Made by a program: the position numbers and the translations under genes. The notes beneath the pieces are model-generated. The model was given only the letters and a program-made list of their open reading frames with translations, had not been told where the DNA came from and ran no database searches. A stretch of 64,000 nucleotides of DNA from Larkinella sp049445795 (GTDB lineage: Bacteria; Bacteroidota; Bacteroidia; Cytophagales; Spirosomataceae): assembly GCF_049445795.1 (NCBI RefSeq), contig NZ_JBMSDT010000010.1, forward strand, positions 124,001 through 188,000, given 5' to 3'. Shown piece after piece: positions 34,726-42,931 of this stretch. Within the stretch, counting starts at the first letter, position 1, and each line of letters opens with the position of its first letter.

Positions 34726-35274
34726 ATGGAGTTTACCAACAATCCCTGGAAGACGATTACTTCAACCGTCGCTTATGAGAATAATTGGTTGAAGATCAGG
34801 CACGAAGAGGTGATCACGCCCTCAAATACCGATGGTATCTATGGTGTCGTCAGTTTTAAGAATAAAGCCGTTGCCGTGGTGCCGATTGATGAAGAAGGGT
34901 ACACGTATCTCGTCGGACAATACCGGTATCCCCTGAATGAATATTCCTGGGAAATTCCGGAAGGTGGAGCACCGATCGGTACGGACTTACTGGAGTCGGC
35001 GCGTCGGGAATTGAAGGAGGAAACTGGGTTGGAAGCCGCAAAGTGGACGATGATTGGCCGAATTCACACCTCGAACTCCGCAACCGACGAAGAAGGTTTT
35101 TTATACATTGCCGAAGAATTGTCGCAAGGTTCCGACGAACCGGAAGAAACCGAACAGCTACAAATCCGGCGCGTTTCGCTGGCCCGGGCGGTCGATATGG
35201 TCATGAACAGTGAAATTACCGATGCGCTGACTGTCTGCGCGATCTTAAAAGTGGCTCGTTTGAAACAGATTTGA
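34726..35274 (+). CDS. NUDIX hydrolase (ADP-ribose pyrophosphatase-like)
   Basis: 182-residue cytoplasmic hydrolase of nucleoside diphosphates linked to another group. The core of the nudix box, R-E-L-K-E-E-T-G-L, is intact at 94-102, and gives the metal-binding Glu95, Glu98 and Glu99. The earlier Glu of the box is replaced by Thr86. The W-E-I-P-E-G-G lead-in at 75-81 is typical of ADP-ribose pyrophosphatases. The stop is two bases before the LysE gene ATG, so they are coupled. ADP-ribose is the most likely substrate; inference. Confidence 0.9.
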   Translation: MEFTNNPWKTITSTVAYENNWLKIRHEEVITPSNTDGIYGVVSFKNKAVAVVPIDEEGYTYLVGQYRYPLNEYSWEIPEGGAPIGTDLLESARRELKEETGLEAAKWTMIGRIHTSNSATDEEGFLYIAEELSQGSDEPEETEQLQIRRVSLARAVDMVMNSEITDALTVCAILKVARLKQI

Positions 35275-35276
35275 GG

Positions 35277-35912
35277 ATGATTGAAGCCATTTTATTCGGT
35301 TTCGTGGCGGGTATTTTGTTGTGTCTGACCTTTGGCACCGTCTTTTTTTCCTTACTACAGAATAGTGTCGACAATGGATACCGCTCAGGCATCAAGATTG
35401 CGTTTGGGGTGGTGGTTTGCGATGCTATTTTCGTCGTTTGTGCGCTGTTCGGCACCGCTTTTTTACCAAAAGTCGATGGATTCGAGCTCTATCTAACGCT
35501 GTTTGGGGTGATTTTGCTGCTGGCGATGGGAATAGCTAACTTGTTCAAAGGAACGCCCCGGCTTGCTTATCCCAAAACCCGGTTTGGGAATTTTCTGTAT
35601 TATTTTTCGACGGGTTTTGTGCTGAATGCCATCAATCCGATCAATTTCATCACCTGGGTCACGCTGGCCGCGTACCTGCACAAATCGCTTCATTACAGCG
35701 CATCCGAACGCTATGTATTCATGCTGTCGAGTCTGGTTGGAATTTTTGCGACCGAATCGGCCCTGGCGGTTTTTGCCCACAAACTCAAACGGTTTTTTAC
35801 GCCCAAAGTGGTTTTAATTTTCAACCGGACGACCGGCGTTGTTTTCATTTTCATTGCCCTGCAACTCGCCTGGACCCGGCTATATGATCCCCTCGTAGCC
35901 ATGCTGAAATAG
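35277..35912 (+). CDS. LysE family translocator
   Basis: 211-residue inner-membrane exporter of the LysE/RhtB group, which pumps amino acids or related solutes out of the cell. About six helices are seen. The opening G-F-V-A-G-I-L-L-C-L-T-F-G-T-V-F-F near 7-23 corresponds to the conserved G-x-x-x-G-P region, although the Pro is replaced. N-A-I-N-P-I-N-F near 122-129 is typical. ATG 35277 lies just after the nudix stop; the longer frame would start at TTG 35271 inside the previous gene. Substrate unknown. Confidence 0.85.
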   Translation: MIEAILFGFVAGILLCLTFGTVFFSLLQNSVDNGYRSGIKIAFGVVVCDAIFVVCALFGTAFLPKVDGFELYLTLFGVILLLAMGIANLFKGTPRLAYPKTRFGNFLYYFSTGFVLNAINPINFITWVTLAAYLHKSLHYSASERYVFMLSSLVGIFATESALAVFAHKLKRFFTPKVVLIFNRTTGVVFIFIALQLAWTRLYDPLVAMLK

Positions 35913-35964
35913 CAAAACCCCTGTCAGCGGCCATTGGCCCTGATAGCGGGTGTTAAGTGCTATT

Positions 35965-36225
35965 AAAACTCTGCCCCCATCCTCCTAAAGGGCAATGCTG
36001 TTAAAATTCACCCCCAACCCCCTAAAGGACGGTCGGCCGCTGCCGGGCTTTTGAATCCGGATGTTTCAGGTCCCTTTAAGGGGTTGGGGGTAAAAAGAGT
36101 CCGGAATTTTTCAAAATATGGTCATAATTCAAGCACTTAACAGCCCAGCCCTAAAGGGGCTCAACGAATCCGGATCAAAAAGCCCGGCAGCGGCCGACCG
36201 TCCTTTAGGGGGTTGGGGGCGAAAA
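35965..36225. repeat. Nested palindromic repeats of the CCCCCAACCCCCTAAAGG type
   Basis: A large inverted repeat: left arm 36009-36062 and right arm 36167-36220, near-perfect over about 54 bp, including CCCCCAACCCCCTAAAGGAC, GGTCGGCCGCTGCCGGGC and ATCCGGAT. Inside lies another copy of the end motif (TTTAAGGGGTTGGGGG, 36074-36091), and a decayed copy at 35970-35995. This accounts for most of the gene-free 35913-36288 stretch. A shorter copy is at 46851-46914. Confidence 0.9.
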
Positions 36226-36288
36226 AAGGCCGGAAATTGTCACTTTCTATGGTCGTCTCTTGAGCACTTAACTGCTCTAACAGGGAAA

Positions 36289-37869
36289 TCAAGATCGCGG
36301 CCCGCTAACGGAGGCTACTTCAATCCCCCGGTCTTTCAGAAAACCGTCCCAATCGGCAATCAGGTTCTTCTTCAGCACACGCGGGAATTTATGCTGACCG
36401 CCCAGCTTGCCCTTAGCTTCCATCCATTTGTAAAAAGTCGCCGAGGGTAATACCGTCACGACAACTTCCTTGAGCGCATGGCGACGTTCGACGGCATAGT
36501 CATCATTTAATTCCTTCAGTTTGGCATCGATCCGATCACGCAATACGGTTTCGTCTACCGCATCGTCGGTACCGATGTACCAATGGTGTGCAAAGAGAGT
36601 TTCGTGAGCAATTCCGGCAACGGTAAATTCCCGCACGTTGATTTTAAGTTCCTGCGAGGCTAATTCAACGGCTTTGTTCATGTTGTCGACCGACAGGTGC
36701 TCCCCGCACAGGCTTAGAAAATGCTTCGTTCGGCCGGTAATCACAATTTCGCAGCGTTTTTTCGACACAAACCGGATCGTGTCCCCGATCAGGTACCGCC
36801 AGGCCCCGGAGCAAGTCGTCAGCAACAGGGCGTATTCCCGGCCTTCTTCCACTTCGTCGATCATCAGCGTCTGCGGCTTTTCGACCACCTCACCGTCGGC
36901 GTTGAAGTTCTCATCGTTGAACGGAATAAACTCGAAGAAAATCCCATTGTCGAGCACCAGTTGCATGCCTTCGGCGTTGGGATGGGTCTGGTAGGCGATG
37001 AAGCCTTCCGAAGCCAGGTAGGTCTCGATATAGGTGATCGGGCGGCCCAGCAGGTGTTCAAATCCTTGTCGGTAGGGTTCGAACGAGACGCCACCGTGGC
37101 AGAACACCATCAGGTTCGGCCAGATGTCGTGGATGGTTTTGACCTTATAGTGCGCGATGATCTTCTCCATCAGCAACTGAATCCAGGCCGGAACGCCGAC
37201 GACAAAACCGATGTCCCATTGTGAAGCCCGCTCCGTAATTTCGTCCAGTTTCAGGGCCCAGTCGCGTTCCTGGGCAATCTCTTTGCCGGGCTTATAAAAT
37301 TTTTGGAACCAAAACGGAATCTGACTGGCCGTAATGCCGCTCAGATCGCCTTCGAAATGATTGTCTCGATAATTCAGGTTGGTGCTGCCGCCCAGCATCA
37401 GAAAGCCTTTTTCATACAGTTGAGCGGGCAGGTGCTGGTACCGTCCCAGGCTCAGAATCTGCCGAATGCTGGTCTTCTGAATGGCTTTCGACATGGTTTT
37501 CGTCACCGGAATGTATTTGGAGGCCGCTTCCGACGTTCCCGAACTCAGGGCGAAATACTTCACGCGCCCCGGCCAGCAAACATTCTTCTCCCCATTAACC
37601 GCCCGGTTCCACCAGTCCTTGTAGATTTTGTTGTAATCGTAAATCGGAACCAGTTCCTTGAATTTCCGGTAAAATTCCTTCTCGTCGTCGAAAAAAGCGG
37701 CATTCTCAATGTCTTCAAACTGGAACGCCTGACCGAATTGCGTGTAGCGGGCTTTGCCGATCAACTTCACAAAAGTCTTTTTCTGCAATTTAAGCGCGTT
37801 CAGTTTTTTTCGTCTGACCACGTTGGTCAATGAAATACCGCCTTTCAATAAACTGCCCAATAAAGCCAT
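36289..37869 (-). CDS. GH3 family acyl-adenylating protein
   Basis: 526 residues of the GH3 (auxin-responsive promoter) superfamily, ANL-type acyl adenylating enzymes that join an acid to an amino acid in plants. Seen: N-V-V-R-R-K-K-L-N lead, A-L-S-S-G-T-S-E-A-A-S-K-Y near 125-137 (ATP loop), Y-L-A-S-E-G-F near 302-308, and C-S-G-A-W-R-Y-L-I-G-D-T near 359-370. ATG 37869 is used; the frame opens 36 codons earlier but overlaps surE without need. In bacteria the substrate is unknown. It lies just downstream of surE on the same strand and overlaps none of it with this start. Confidence 0.87.
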   Translation of the reverse strand: MALLGSLLKGGISLTNVVRRKKLNALKLQKKTFVKLIGKARYTQFGQAFQFEDIENAAFFDDEKEFYRKFKELVPIYDYNKIYKDWWNRAVNGEKNVCWPGRVKYFALSSGTSEAASKYIPVTKTMSKAIQKTSIRQILSLGRYQHLPAQLYEKGFLMLGGSTNLNYRDNHFEGDLSGITASQIPFWFQKFYKPGKEIAQERDWALKLDEITERASQWDIGFVVGVPAWIQLLMEKIIAHYKVKTIHDIWPNLMVFCHGGVSFEPYRQGFEHLLGRPITYIETYLASEGFIAYQTHPNAEGMQLVLDNGIFFEFIPFNDENFNADGEVVEKPQTLMIDEVEEGREYALLLTTCSGAWRYLIGDTIRFVSKKRCEIVITGRTKHFLSLCGEHLSVDNMNKAVELASQELKINVREFTVAGIAHETLFAHHWYIGTDDAVDETVLRDRIDAKLKELNDDYAVERRHALKEVVVTVLPSATFYKWMEAKGKLGGQHKFPRVLKKNLIADWDGFLKDRGIEVASVSGPRS

Positions 37870-37894
37870 AGGGTTGTCTGTTTGGGTTCGTTGA

Positions 37895-38725
37895 CTAAGT
37901 GTTTGGATGGGAATGGGCGGGAGTTTCAGGAATCGCACCATTCCGTTCGTTGATGTTCCAGGATTGCAACACACCAATGCTGTTGTAGTCCGTGAGGTCG
38001 AGCTGGCAGGGAACTACTGAGGTACAATTCTGCGACAAGGCATACTCGTCGGTATCCTGCCCGGTGTCGTCGTTGACAAATTTGCCCGACATCCAGAAAT
38101 AACTACGCCCATACGGATCTTTCCGCTGGTCGAATTCTTCCTGCCAGCGCGCATCGGCTTGTCGGCAAATCCGGATTTCCCGCAGCGGATGATCCGATTT
38201 GGCCGGAAAATTGACATTCAGCGTGACGCCTTTTGGGATACCATTTTCCAGCGCGTGTCCGGCAATTTTCAAAATATGGTCGTGGGTATGCGAAAAGTCG
38301 GGGTCGTGGGCGTAGTCGCAGAGCGAAAAACCGATGGCCGGAATGCCTTCAATGGCCGCTTCGATGGCTGCCGACATGGTCCCGGAATACAACACACTGA
38401 TGGAGGTGTTGCTGCCGTGGTTGATCCCACTCACGACCAGGTCGGGGTTGCGGTCTTTCAGTATGAAATGCTTGGCGAGTTTGACGCAATCGGCTGGGGT
38501 GCCGGAGCATTCGTAGGCCGGAATTCCGGGAAACAGGTCCACTTCGTAAAGCCGCAGGGGGGCGTTAATGGTGATGGCGTGACCCATGCCCGACTGCGGG
38601 CTGTTGGGAGCAACTACCACGACCTCACCGAGTTGGGTCATCAGTTCGACCAGGTTACGGATTCCCTGGGCCGTAATTCCGTCATCGTTGGTTACTAATA
38701 TAAGCGGTTTTCGGTCCGATATCAT
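37895..38725 (-). CDS. surE: 5'/3'-nucleotidase SurE
   Basis: 276-residue metal-dependent nucleoside monophosphate phosphatase linked to stationary-phase survival. The metal-binding start I-L-V-T-N-D-D-G is at 9-16 (Asp14, Asp15), S-x-M-G near 45-48, S-G-T-P-A-D near 74-79, and V-S-G-I-N-H-G-S-N near 97-105. Length is slightly above E. coli SurE (253) by a C-terminal tail. TACCTTTG lies 29 nt upstream. The GH3-like gene follows 25 bp downstream and may be on the same mRNA. Confidence 0.95.
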   Translation of the reverse strand: MISDRKPLILVTNDDGITAQGIRNLVELMTQLGEVVVVAPNSPQSGMGHAITINAPLRLYEVDLFPGIPAYECSGTPADCVKLAKHFILKDRNPDLVVSGINHGSNTSISVLYSGTMSAAIEAAIEGIPAIGFSLCDYAHDPDFSHTHDHILKIAGHALENGIPKGVTLNVNFPAKSDHPLREIRICRQADARWQEEFDQRKDPYGRSYFWMSGKFVNDDTGQDTDEYALSQNCTSVVPCQLDLTDYNSIGVLQSWNINERNGAIPETPAHSHPNT

Positions 38726-38753
38726 AGCGTGTGTTAGCGTGTTTACTGGTCTT

Positions 38754-38761
38754 CAAAGGTA
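38754..38761 (-). promoter_or_regulatory. -7 promoter element for surE
   Basis: TACCTTTG on the minus strand, in the short gap shared with the divergent acetyltransferase gene. Confidence 0.6.
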
Positions 38762-38812
38762 AGCATTACTCCGCGCTTTCTGCTATTATTGCCTTCCAAA
38801 ACCGTTTTCCAA

Positions 38813-39325
38813 ATGTCATTGACTTTCCAAACCGCTACGCCGAACGATATTGACGCCATCATTGCCTTGCAGGAACAGATTTGGGAACCCACCTACCGCG
38901 CCATTCTCGACCGCGAACAGATCGACTATATGTTTCAGCGAATTTATTCGAAAGAGGCTCTGCTCGACCAAATGACTACGCAGCAGCACGTTTTTGTACT
39001 GGCCTATTCCGAAGACCGCCTGACCGGTTTTGCGGCTTTCTCCCGGAGCGCATCGGAAGCCGACCGGTTTAAGTTGCATAAAATCTACGTGTTACCGTCG
39101 GAACAGGGGCGTGGTACCGGGCGGTTTTTGCTGGAGGAGGTCGTTCGGCGGTGTTGGGAGGACGGCGGTAACTGGCTGTACCTGAACGTCAACCGATACA
39201 ACAAAGCCCGGCAGTTCTACGAACGGCAGGGCTTTCGGGTGGTCCGGGAAGAAGACATTCCGATCGGACCGTACTGGATGAATGACTACGTGATGGAAAA
39301 ACCGCTATCGGTTGACGGTCGCTAA
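38813..39325 (+). CDS. GNAT family N-acetyltransferase
   Basis: 170 residues, acetyl-CoA-dependent transferase. The acetyl-CoA loop R/Q-x-x-G-x-G/A is seen as E-Q-G-R-G-T-G-R-F near 100-108, preceded by K-I-Y-V-L-P. The end of the domain, R-Q-F-Y-E-R-Q-G-F-R-V, is typical. ATG 38813 is chosen over the TTG at 38789. TATTATTG at 38784-38791 may be its -7 element. The last 21 bases overlap the end of the converging trhO gene. Substrate unknown. Confidence 0.88.
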   Translation: MSLTFQTATPNDIDAIIALQEQIWEPTYRAILDREQIDYMFQRIYSKEALLDQMTTQQHVFVLAYSEDRLTGFAAFSRSASEADRFKLHKIYVLPSEQGRGTGRFLLEEVVRRCWEDGGNWLYLNVNRYNKARQFYERQGFRVVREEDIPIGPYWMNDYVMEKPLSVDGR

Positions 39326-40261
39326 CTGACTCCGGTACCCGAGCAGGGGCGAGTAGCCCCGGGTTTCTTTGGCGTAGTAGCCGGTTCCGTCGTAGGGCCG
39401 CAAATCCGGGTCGGTTTTGCAGTCGTCACGGCAAGTTCCCTGGTGCTCGTCACCGCAGGCTTCGCAGAGCGGCACGTGGTTGTTGCAGGCCGGGCTGGCG
39501 CAGTTGATCATGCGGTCGGAGGGCTGTCCGCAGCGGTAACAGGTCGAAATAACAACCGGGTTGACCTGGTTGACTTCCACGGCCACGCGGTTGTCGAATA
39601 CGTAACACTTGCCGTCAAAATCTTCACCGCCCGCTTCCAAGCCGTATTTGATGATCCCGCCGTGCAACTGGTAGACGTTCTCGAAGCCCTGTTCAATCAG
39701 GTACGCACTCGCTTTTTCGCACTTGATGCCGCCCGTACAATAGGTAATCACCTTCTTGTTTTTCAGGTGCTTGATCTCGTCCATGTGCTGCGGCAATTCG
39801 CGCAGGTTTTCCATGTCGAACGTGATGGCCCCTTTGAATTTCCCGACCGCGTGTTCGTAATTGGAGCGCATGTCGATCAGCACCACATCGTCGGCATCTT
39901 TTAATTTTTTGAACTCCTCCGGCTCCAGATGAACGCCGGTCCGGACGCGCGGGTCGACGGGCAGGTCGGAATTGACAATCTCGTCTTTCAGCCGCACATT
40001 CAGCTTCTGAAAAGCATGCTCGTCGGCTTCATCGACCTTAAACTCCAGGCTGGAAAAGCGCGAGTCGGCTTTGACAATCCGCATGTACTCGTCACAATCG
40101 GCGGGTGTGCCCGAAACCGTGCCGTTCAGCCCCTCGGCGGCTACGATGATGCGGCCGAGCAAATTGAGCCGAATACACAGCCGGTGGTGTTCATCCCGAA
40201 ACTGCGCGGGGTCTTCAATGGTTGTATAACAGTAATATAATAAGACGCGATAGGGCTTCAT
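39305..40261 (-). CDS. trhO: tRNA uridine-34 hydroxylase (rhodanese type)
   Basis: 318 residues. TrhO/YceA makes 5-hydroxyuridine at position 34 of tRNA using oxygen. An N-terminal acylphosphatase-like domain (1-100, G-R-I-I-V-A-A-E-G-L-N-G-T) is followed by a rhodanese domain with Cys175 in Y-C-T-G-G-I-K-C-E-K-A and a Cys-rich end: C-Y-R-C-G near 245 and C-E-A-C-G-D-E-H near 274-281, probably a zinc-binding region. ATG 40261 is chosen over the longer frame to 40390, which would run through the promoter. It is divergent from the deoxynucleoside kinase gene. Confidence 0.93.
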   Translation of the reverse strand: MKPYRVLLYYCYTTIEDPAQFRDEHHRLCIRLNLLGRIIVAAEGLNGTVSGTPADCDEYMRIVKADSRFSSLEFKVDEADEHAFQKLNVRLKDEIVNSDLPVDPRVRTGVHLEPEEFKKLKDADDVVLIDMRSNYEHAVGKFKGAITFDMENLRELPQHMDEIKHLKNKKVITYCTGGIKCEKASAYLIEQGFENVYQLHGGIIKYGLEAGGEDFDGKCYVFDNRVAVEVNQVNPVVISTCYRCGQPSDRMINCASPACNNHVPLCEACGDEHQGTCRDDCKTDPDLRPYDGTGYYAKETRGYSPLLGYRSQLATVNR

Positions 40262-40293
40262 AATGAAAGGGGTACCTGTCTTCGATAAACACA

Positions 40294-40301
40294 CAAAGAT
40301 A
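40294..40301 (-). promoter_or_regulatory. -7 promoter element for trhO
   Basis: TATCTTTG on the minus strand, 33 nt from the trhO ATG. Confidence 0.55.
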
Positions 40302-40346
40302 CAAAAAGTATCCCTGACGTTCACGTCGGGCTTAAAACACGTTACG

Positions 40347-40949
40347 ATGCACATTGCAATAACCGGAAACATCGGGGCCGGAAAAACCACCCTGGCGAAT
40401 TTGCTGGCGGCTCAGTACGGCTGGGAAGTGTTGAAAGAAGCCGTGGAAGGCAATCCGTACCTGGTGGATTTTTACCAGGACATGAGCCGCTGGTCGTTCA
40501 ACCTGCAAATTTATTTCCTCAACAGCCGGTTTGAGCAGATGCTGACGATCAACGCGGGCGGCCGGTCGGTGGTGCAGGATCGGACGATTTACGAAGACGC
40601 TCATATTTTCGCCCGGAACCTGCACGAAAGCGGCCTGATGAGTCCGCGCGATTATCATACTTACGGGCGCGTCTTCGAGAACATGCTGGCGCTGGTTCGG
40701 CCCCCGGATTTGATGATTTACCTGCGCGCCGATTTGCCGAAGCTCCAGGAACAGATCCGCAAGCGGGGACGCACCTACGAAAAGTCGATCAGCCGGGAAT
40801 ACCTCGAAAACCTGAACCGGTATTACGAAGCCTTCGTGGCCGACTATACCGCCGGGAAATTGCTGATCATCGACGTCAATAACCTGGATTACGTCAACAA
40901 TCCGGCTGATTTACAGACCGTTCTGTCTGCCGTGGATCAGGTCATCTGA
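40347..40949 (+). CDS. Deoxynucleoside kinase
   Basis: 200 residues, deoxyadenosine/deoxyguanosine kinase family, which salvages deoxynucleosides with ATP. The P-loop G-N-I-G-A-G-K-T is at 7-14. D-R-T-I-Y-E-D is near 79-85 (the D-R-S motif with catalytic Glu region). The LID R-K-R-G-R-T-Y-E is near 138-145. ATG 40347 starts the M-H-I-A-I-T-G lead that is typical of the family; the frame itself opens at 40263. Divergent from trhO. Together with the deoxyribonucleotidase at 17.3 kb and dCMP deaminase at 62.1 kb it serves dNTP balance. Confidence 0.92.
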   Translation: MHIAITGNIGAGKTTLANLLAAQYGWEVLKEAVEGNPYLVDFYQDMSRWSFNLQIYFLNSRFEQMLTINAGGRSVVQDRTIYEDAHIFARNLHESGLMSPRDYHTYGRVFENMLALVRPPDLMIYLRADLPKLQEQIRKRGRTYEKSISREYLENLNRYYEAFVADYTAGKLLIIDVNNLDYVNNPADLQTVLSAVDQVI

Positions 40950-40957
40950 CAACGGGA

Positions 40958-41575
40958 TCAGGCAATGACCTCCGCCCGCATCGCTTCTTCATCCAGCGGC
41001 TGCATCAGCTCCTTGATTTCGGTTTTGGTCAGGTCCGGGTTGAGCCAGCGCCGTTCTTCGTCGTGGCTCAGCATCAGCGGCATCCGTTTTTTGGTGTTGT
41101 GAATGTATTCCATGAGCGGATTGGCCTTCGTGGTCACGATCGAAAACGTCGGCTGGCCTTTCCAGACGGAATAAATGCAGCCCAGCGAAAACGGTTTGCC
41201 GTCGGCGAGGGTGAGGTAATACGGGATTTTGGCTTTGCCCTCGTGCCGCCATTCGTAAAAACCGTCGACCAGCAGCAGGCACCGTTGCGCGCCGATGCTG
41301 TCGCGGAAGGACGGTTTTTCAAACACCGAATCTTCGCGGGCGTTCAGGGTCATGTTGGCCAGTTCAGCGGCTTTGTCTTCCTTTGCCCAGGCCGGAATCA
41401 GGCCCCAGCGAAACAACTGAATTTCCCGGGGGCTATCCTGCGCAATCACCGGCAGGAGCGGGTGGGCAAACCCGGAGATCTTGCCGGTGGGCTTATAGTC
41501 GTCCGGAACCTGATCTGCTTTATACAGTTTGGCTAATTCGTTTAATTCGGTAATGGCGTTGATGGAATAACACAT
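40958..41575 (-). CDS. SOS response-associated peptidase (SRAP, YedK/HMCES-like)
   Basis: 205 residues. SRAP proteins form a covalent thiazolidine link to abasic sites in single-stranded DNA. The catalytic Cys2 is directly after Met, which fixes the start at 41575. Asn and Arg of L-N-A-R-E-D near 77-82, Glu in G-F-Y-E-W near 104-108, and the His before K-K-R-M-P-L-M-L near 157-168 complete the active site. Here three residues lie between that His and the R-M-P, longer than in E. coli YedK. Convergent with the kinase gene. Confidence 0.92.
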   Translation of the reverse strand: MCYSINAITELNELAKLYKADQVPDDYKPTGKISGFAHPLLPVIAQDSPREIQLFRWGLIPAWAKEDKAAELANMTLNAREDSVFEKPSFRDSIGAQRCLLLVDGFYEWRHEGKAKIPYYLTLADGKPFSLGCIYSVWKGQPTFSIVTTKANPLMEYIHNTKKRMPLMLSHDEERRWLNPDLTKTEIKELMQPLDEEAMRAEVIA

Positions 41576-41668
41576 GGCGGCTGGGGAGTTGGCAGTGGAT
41601 AAAGTCTACCAGGATAACAAAAAACCGCCTTTTCGGGTTGCGATACCGGCTTCAATTTATCCGTCTTG

Positions 41669-41702
41669 AAAAAGAAAAAGTCCTGCAATTGCTTGCAGGA
41701 CT
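41669..41702 (-). terminator. Terminator of tRNA-Leu
   Basis: AGTCCTGCAA / TTGCAGGACT with a 4-nt loop, followed on the minus strand by TTTTTC and more T residues. Confidence 0.9.
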
Positions 41703-41717
41703 CCTCAGTTTGGTCTG

Positions 41718-41799
41718 TGTCCACGGAGGGATTCGAACCCTCACACCTGGCGGCACCACCCCCTCAAGATGGCGTGTCTACCAATTCCACCACATGGAC
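41718..41799 (-). tRNA. tRNA-Leu (GAG)
   Basis: Full class II cloverleaf on the minus strand. Acceptor GTCCATG pairs with the 3' end C-G-T-G-G-A-C (one G-U type pair). Anticodon stem CCATC/GGTGG with loop TTGAGGG gives anticodon GAG. A long variable arm and TTCGAAT T-loop are present. CCA is not encoded. Promoter and terminator are both visible. Confidence 0.95.
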
Positions 41800-41822
41800 A
41801 GTACGCCTTGTTTTTGTGGATG

Positions 41823-41853
41823 CAAAAGTAGCGGTCCGGATCGAAAAAATCAA
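41823..41853 (-). promoter_or_regulatory. Promoter of tRNA-Leu
   Basis: On the minus strand TTG (41853-41851), 20-nt spacer, TACTTTTG (41830-41823). The start should be about 18 nt before the mature tRNA. Confidence 0.75.
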
Positions 41854-41909
41854 GGCATGACCTATTTTAACGAAAAAAGAAGGAGAGATGAGTAAACCGT
41901 CAACGTATA

Positions 41910-41917
41910 TAGCTTTG
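41910..41917 (+). promoter_or_regulatory. -7 element of a possible small RNA
   Basis: TAGCTTTG matches TAnnTTTG on the plus strand, where no protein gene follows before a terminator at 42033-42068. No TTG lies at the usual upstream distance. Confidence 0.45.
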
Positions 41918-41921
41918 GCTA

Positions 41922-42068
41922 TCAGAACGTATAGGATGTATCCCGTACTGCGACCTGCACGGTACCGGGTGCCCCTGGTCAGTCGGTATCCGGGATACCG
42001 GCTGGTTCGTTCATCATAGGTTAGCACGGGACCTGGCTCTTCTCCCGACAGAGGAGCCAGTGTTTTTT
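41922..42068 (+). ncRNA. Candidate structured small RNA
   Basis: About 147 nt between a -7 element (41910-41917) and a strong intrinsic terminator. It includes a stem AGTCGGTATCC / GGATACCGGCT (41981-42003) and another possible stem around GCACGGTACCGGGTGC (41958-41973). No protein-coding frame on this strand explains the terminator, and both flanking genes and the tRNA are on the minus strand. It is not a recognised 4.5S, 6S or tmRNA sequence to my eye. Confidence 0.4.
42033..42068 (+). terminator. Intrinsic terminator, plus strand
   Basis: CTGGCTCTTCT / AGAGGAGCCAG stem (one T-G pair), then TG and six T. It points away from the minus-strand genes around it. Confidence 0.85.
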
Positions 42069-42107
42069 AAGAGAACACCGAACCGTTATCCGTGCCTTTC
42101 CCGGTTT

Positions 42108-42797
42108 TCAGTCTTCCTCCAGCATCGCGACCAACGCGTCGATGGCCGATTTGATGTTATTGCGTATATCCAGAATGGTGGCTTCCATCATGTAACAGGG
42201 TGCCGAAATGATCCGGTTTTCCCGGTCGATGGCAATTTCCCGCACCGAGCGCATTTCGGCCTGCTGGCCCAGCGAATGGATGCCGGCCGCGATGCCACTG
42301 ATCTCGTACGGACTGTCTTCGGCATCCGTTCCCACGGTCAGATGCGCCGAAACCGAACTGCCTTCCAGGGCTTTGGCCAGGGTGGTCGGGCTCATGCACA
42401 GCGCAACGATCGGTCTTTTGAGGGCTACCAAATCCAGAATCAGTTGTTTAACGGGTTCCAGAATCGCGCCCTGAGGTCCTTCAAAAGCCCACTTCGTAAT
42501 GTTTTTGGCCGTTCCGAAACCGCCCGGCATGACGAGGGCGTCGAGTTCGTCGGCCGTCAGCGAGGCCAGGTTCCGGATGTTCCCCCGCGCAATCCGGGCC
42601 GACTCGACCAGCACGTTGCGGGTTTCGGGCATTTCCTCGCCCGTCAGGTGGTTGATGACGTGGTGTTGCGGAACATCCGGAGCAAAACAAATCACGTCCG
42701 CACCCACTTCGGCCAGGGCCAGCAAGGTCAAAACCGCTTCGTGAATTTCGGTGCCGTCGTAAACGCCGTTTCCGTGTAGCAAGACTCCTATTTTCAT
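42108..42797 (-). CDS. elbB: Isoprenoid biosynthesis glyoxalase ElbB
   Basis: 229 residues of the DJ-1/PfpI superfamily, ElbB branch, reported to have weak glyoxalase activity. It opens K-I-G-V-L-L-H-G-N-G-V-Y-D-G-T-E-I-H-E-A, and holds V-M-P-G-G-F-G-T-A-K-N near 88-98 and the nucleophile elbow A-L-C-M-S-P with Cys near 132. ATG 42797 is chosen: the frame runs to 42911 but adds 38 residues unlike the family. It is divergent from the DUF3127 gene. The link to isoprenoids is historical and weak. Confidence 0.92.
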   Translation of the reverse strand: MKIGVLLHGNGVYDGTEIHEAVLTLLALAEVGADVICFAPDVPQHHVINHLTGEEMPETRNVLVESARIARGNIRNLASLTADELDALVMPGGFGTAKNITKWAFEGPQGAILEPVKQLILDLVALKRPIVALCMSPTTLAKALEGSSVSAHLTVGTDAEDSPYEISGIAAGIHSLGQQAEMRSVREIAIDRENRIISAPCYMMEATILDIRNNIKSAIDALVAMLEED

Positions 42798-42931
42798 CGT
42801 TTCGGAGATCGTTAAGAGGGTTTTTTGACGGAAATTAAGCCAAAAAGTTGTAACTTCAACGTTTCGTTTCAACCTTCGTCCACCCAAAAAGTTTTGTGGA
42901 CACGTAACCAAATCGAAATCAAAACCTTGTT

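Noticed and set aside
41764..42027. 87-codon minus-strand frame
   Set aside because: It runs through the tRNA-Leu promoter and into the tRNA itself.
42060..42779. 239-codon plus-strand frame
   Set aside because: Antisense to elbB and overlaps the terminator at 42033-42068.
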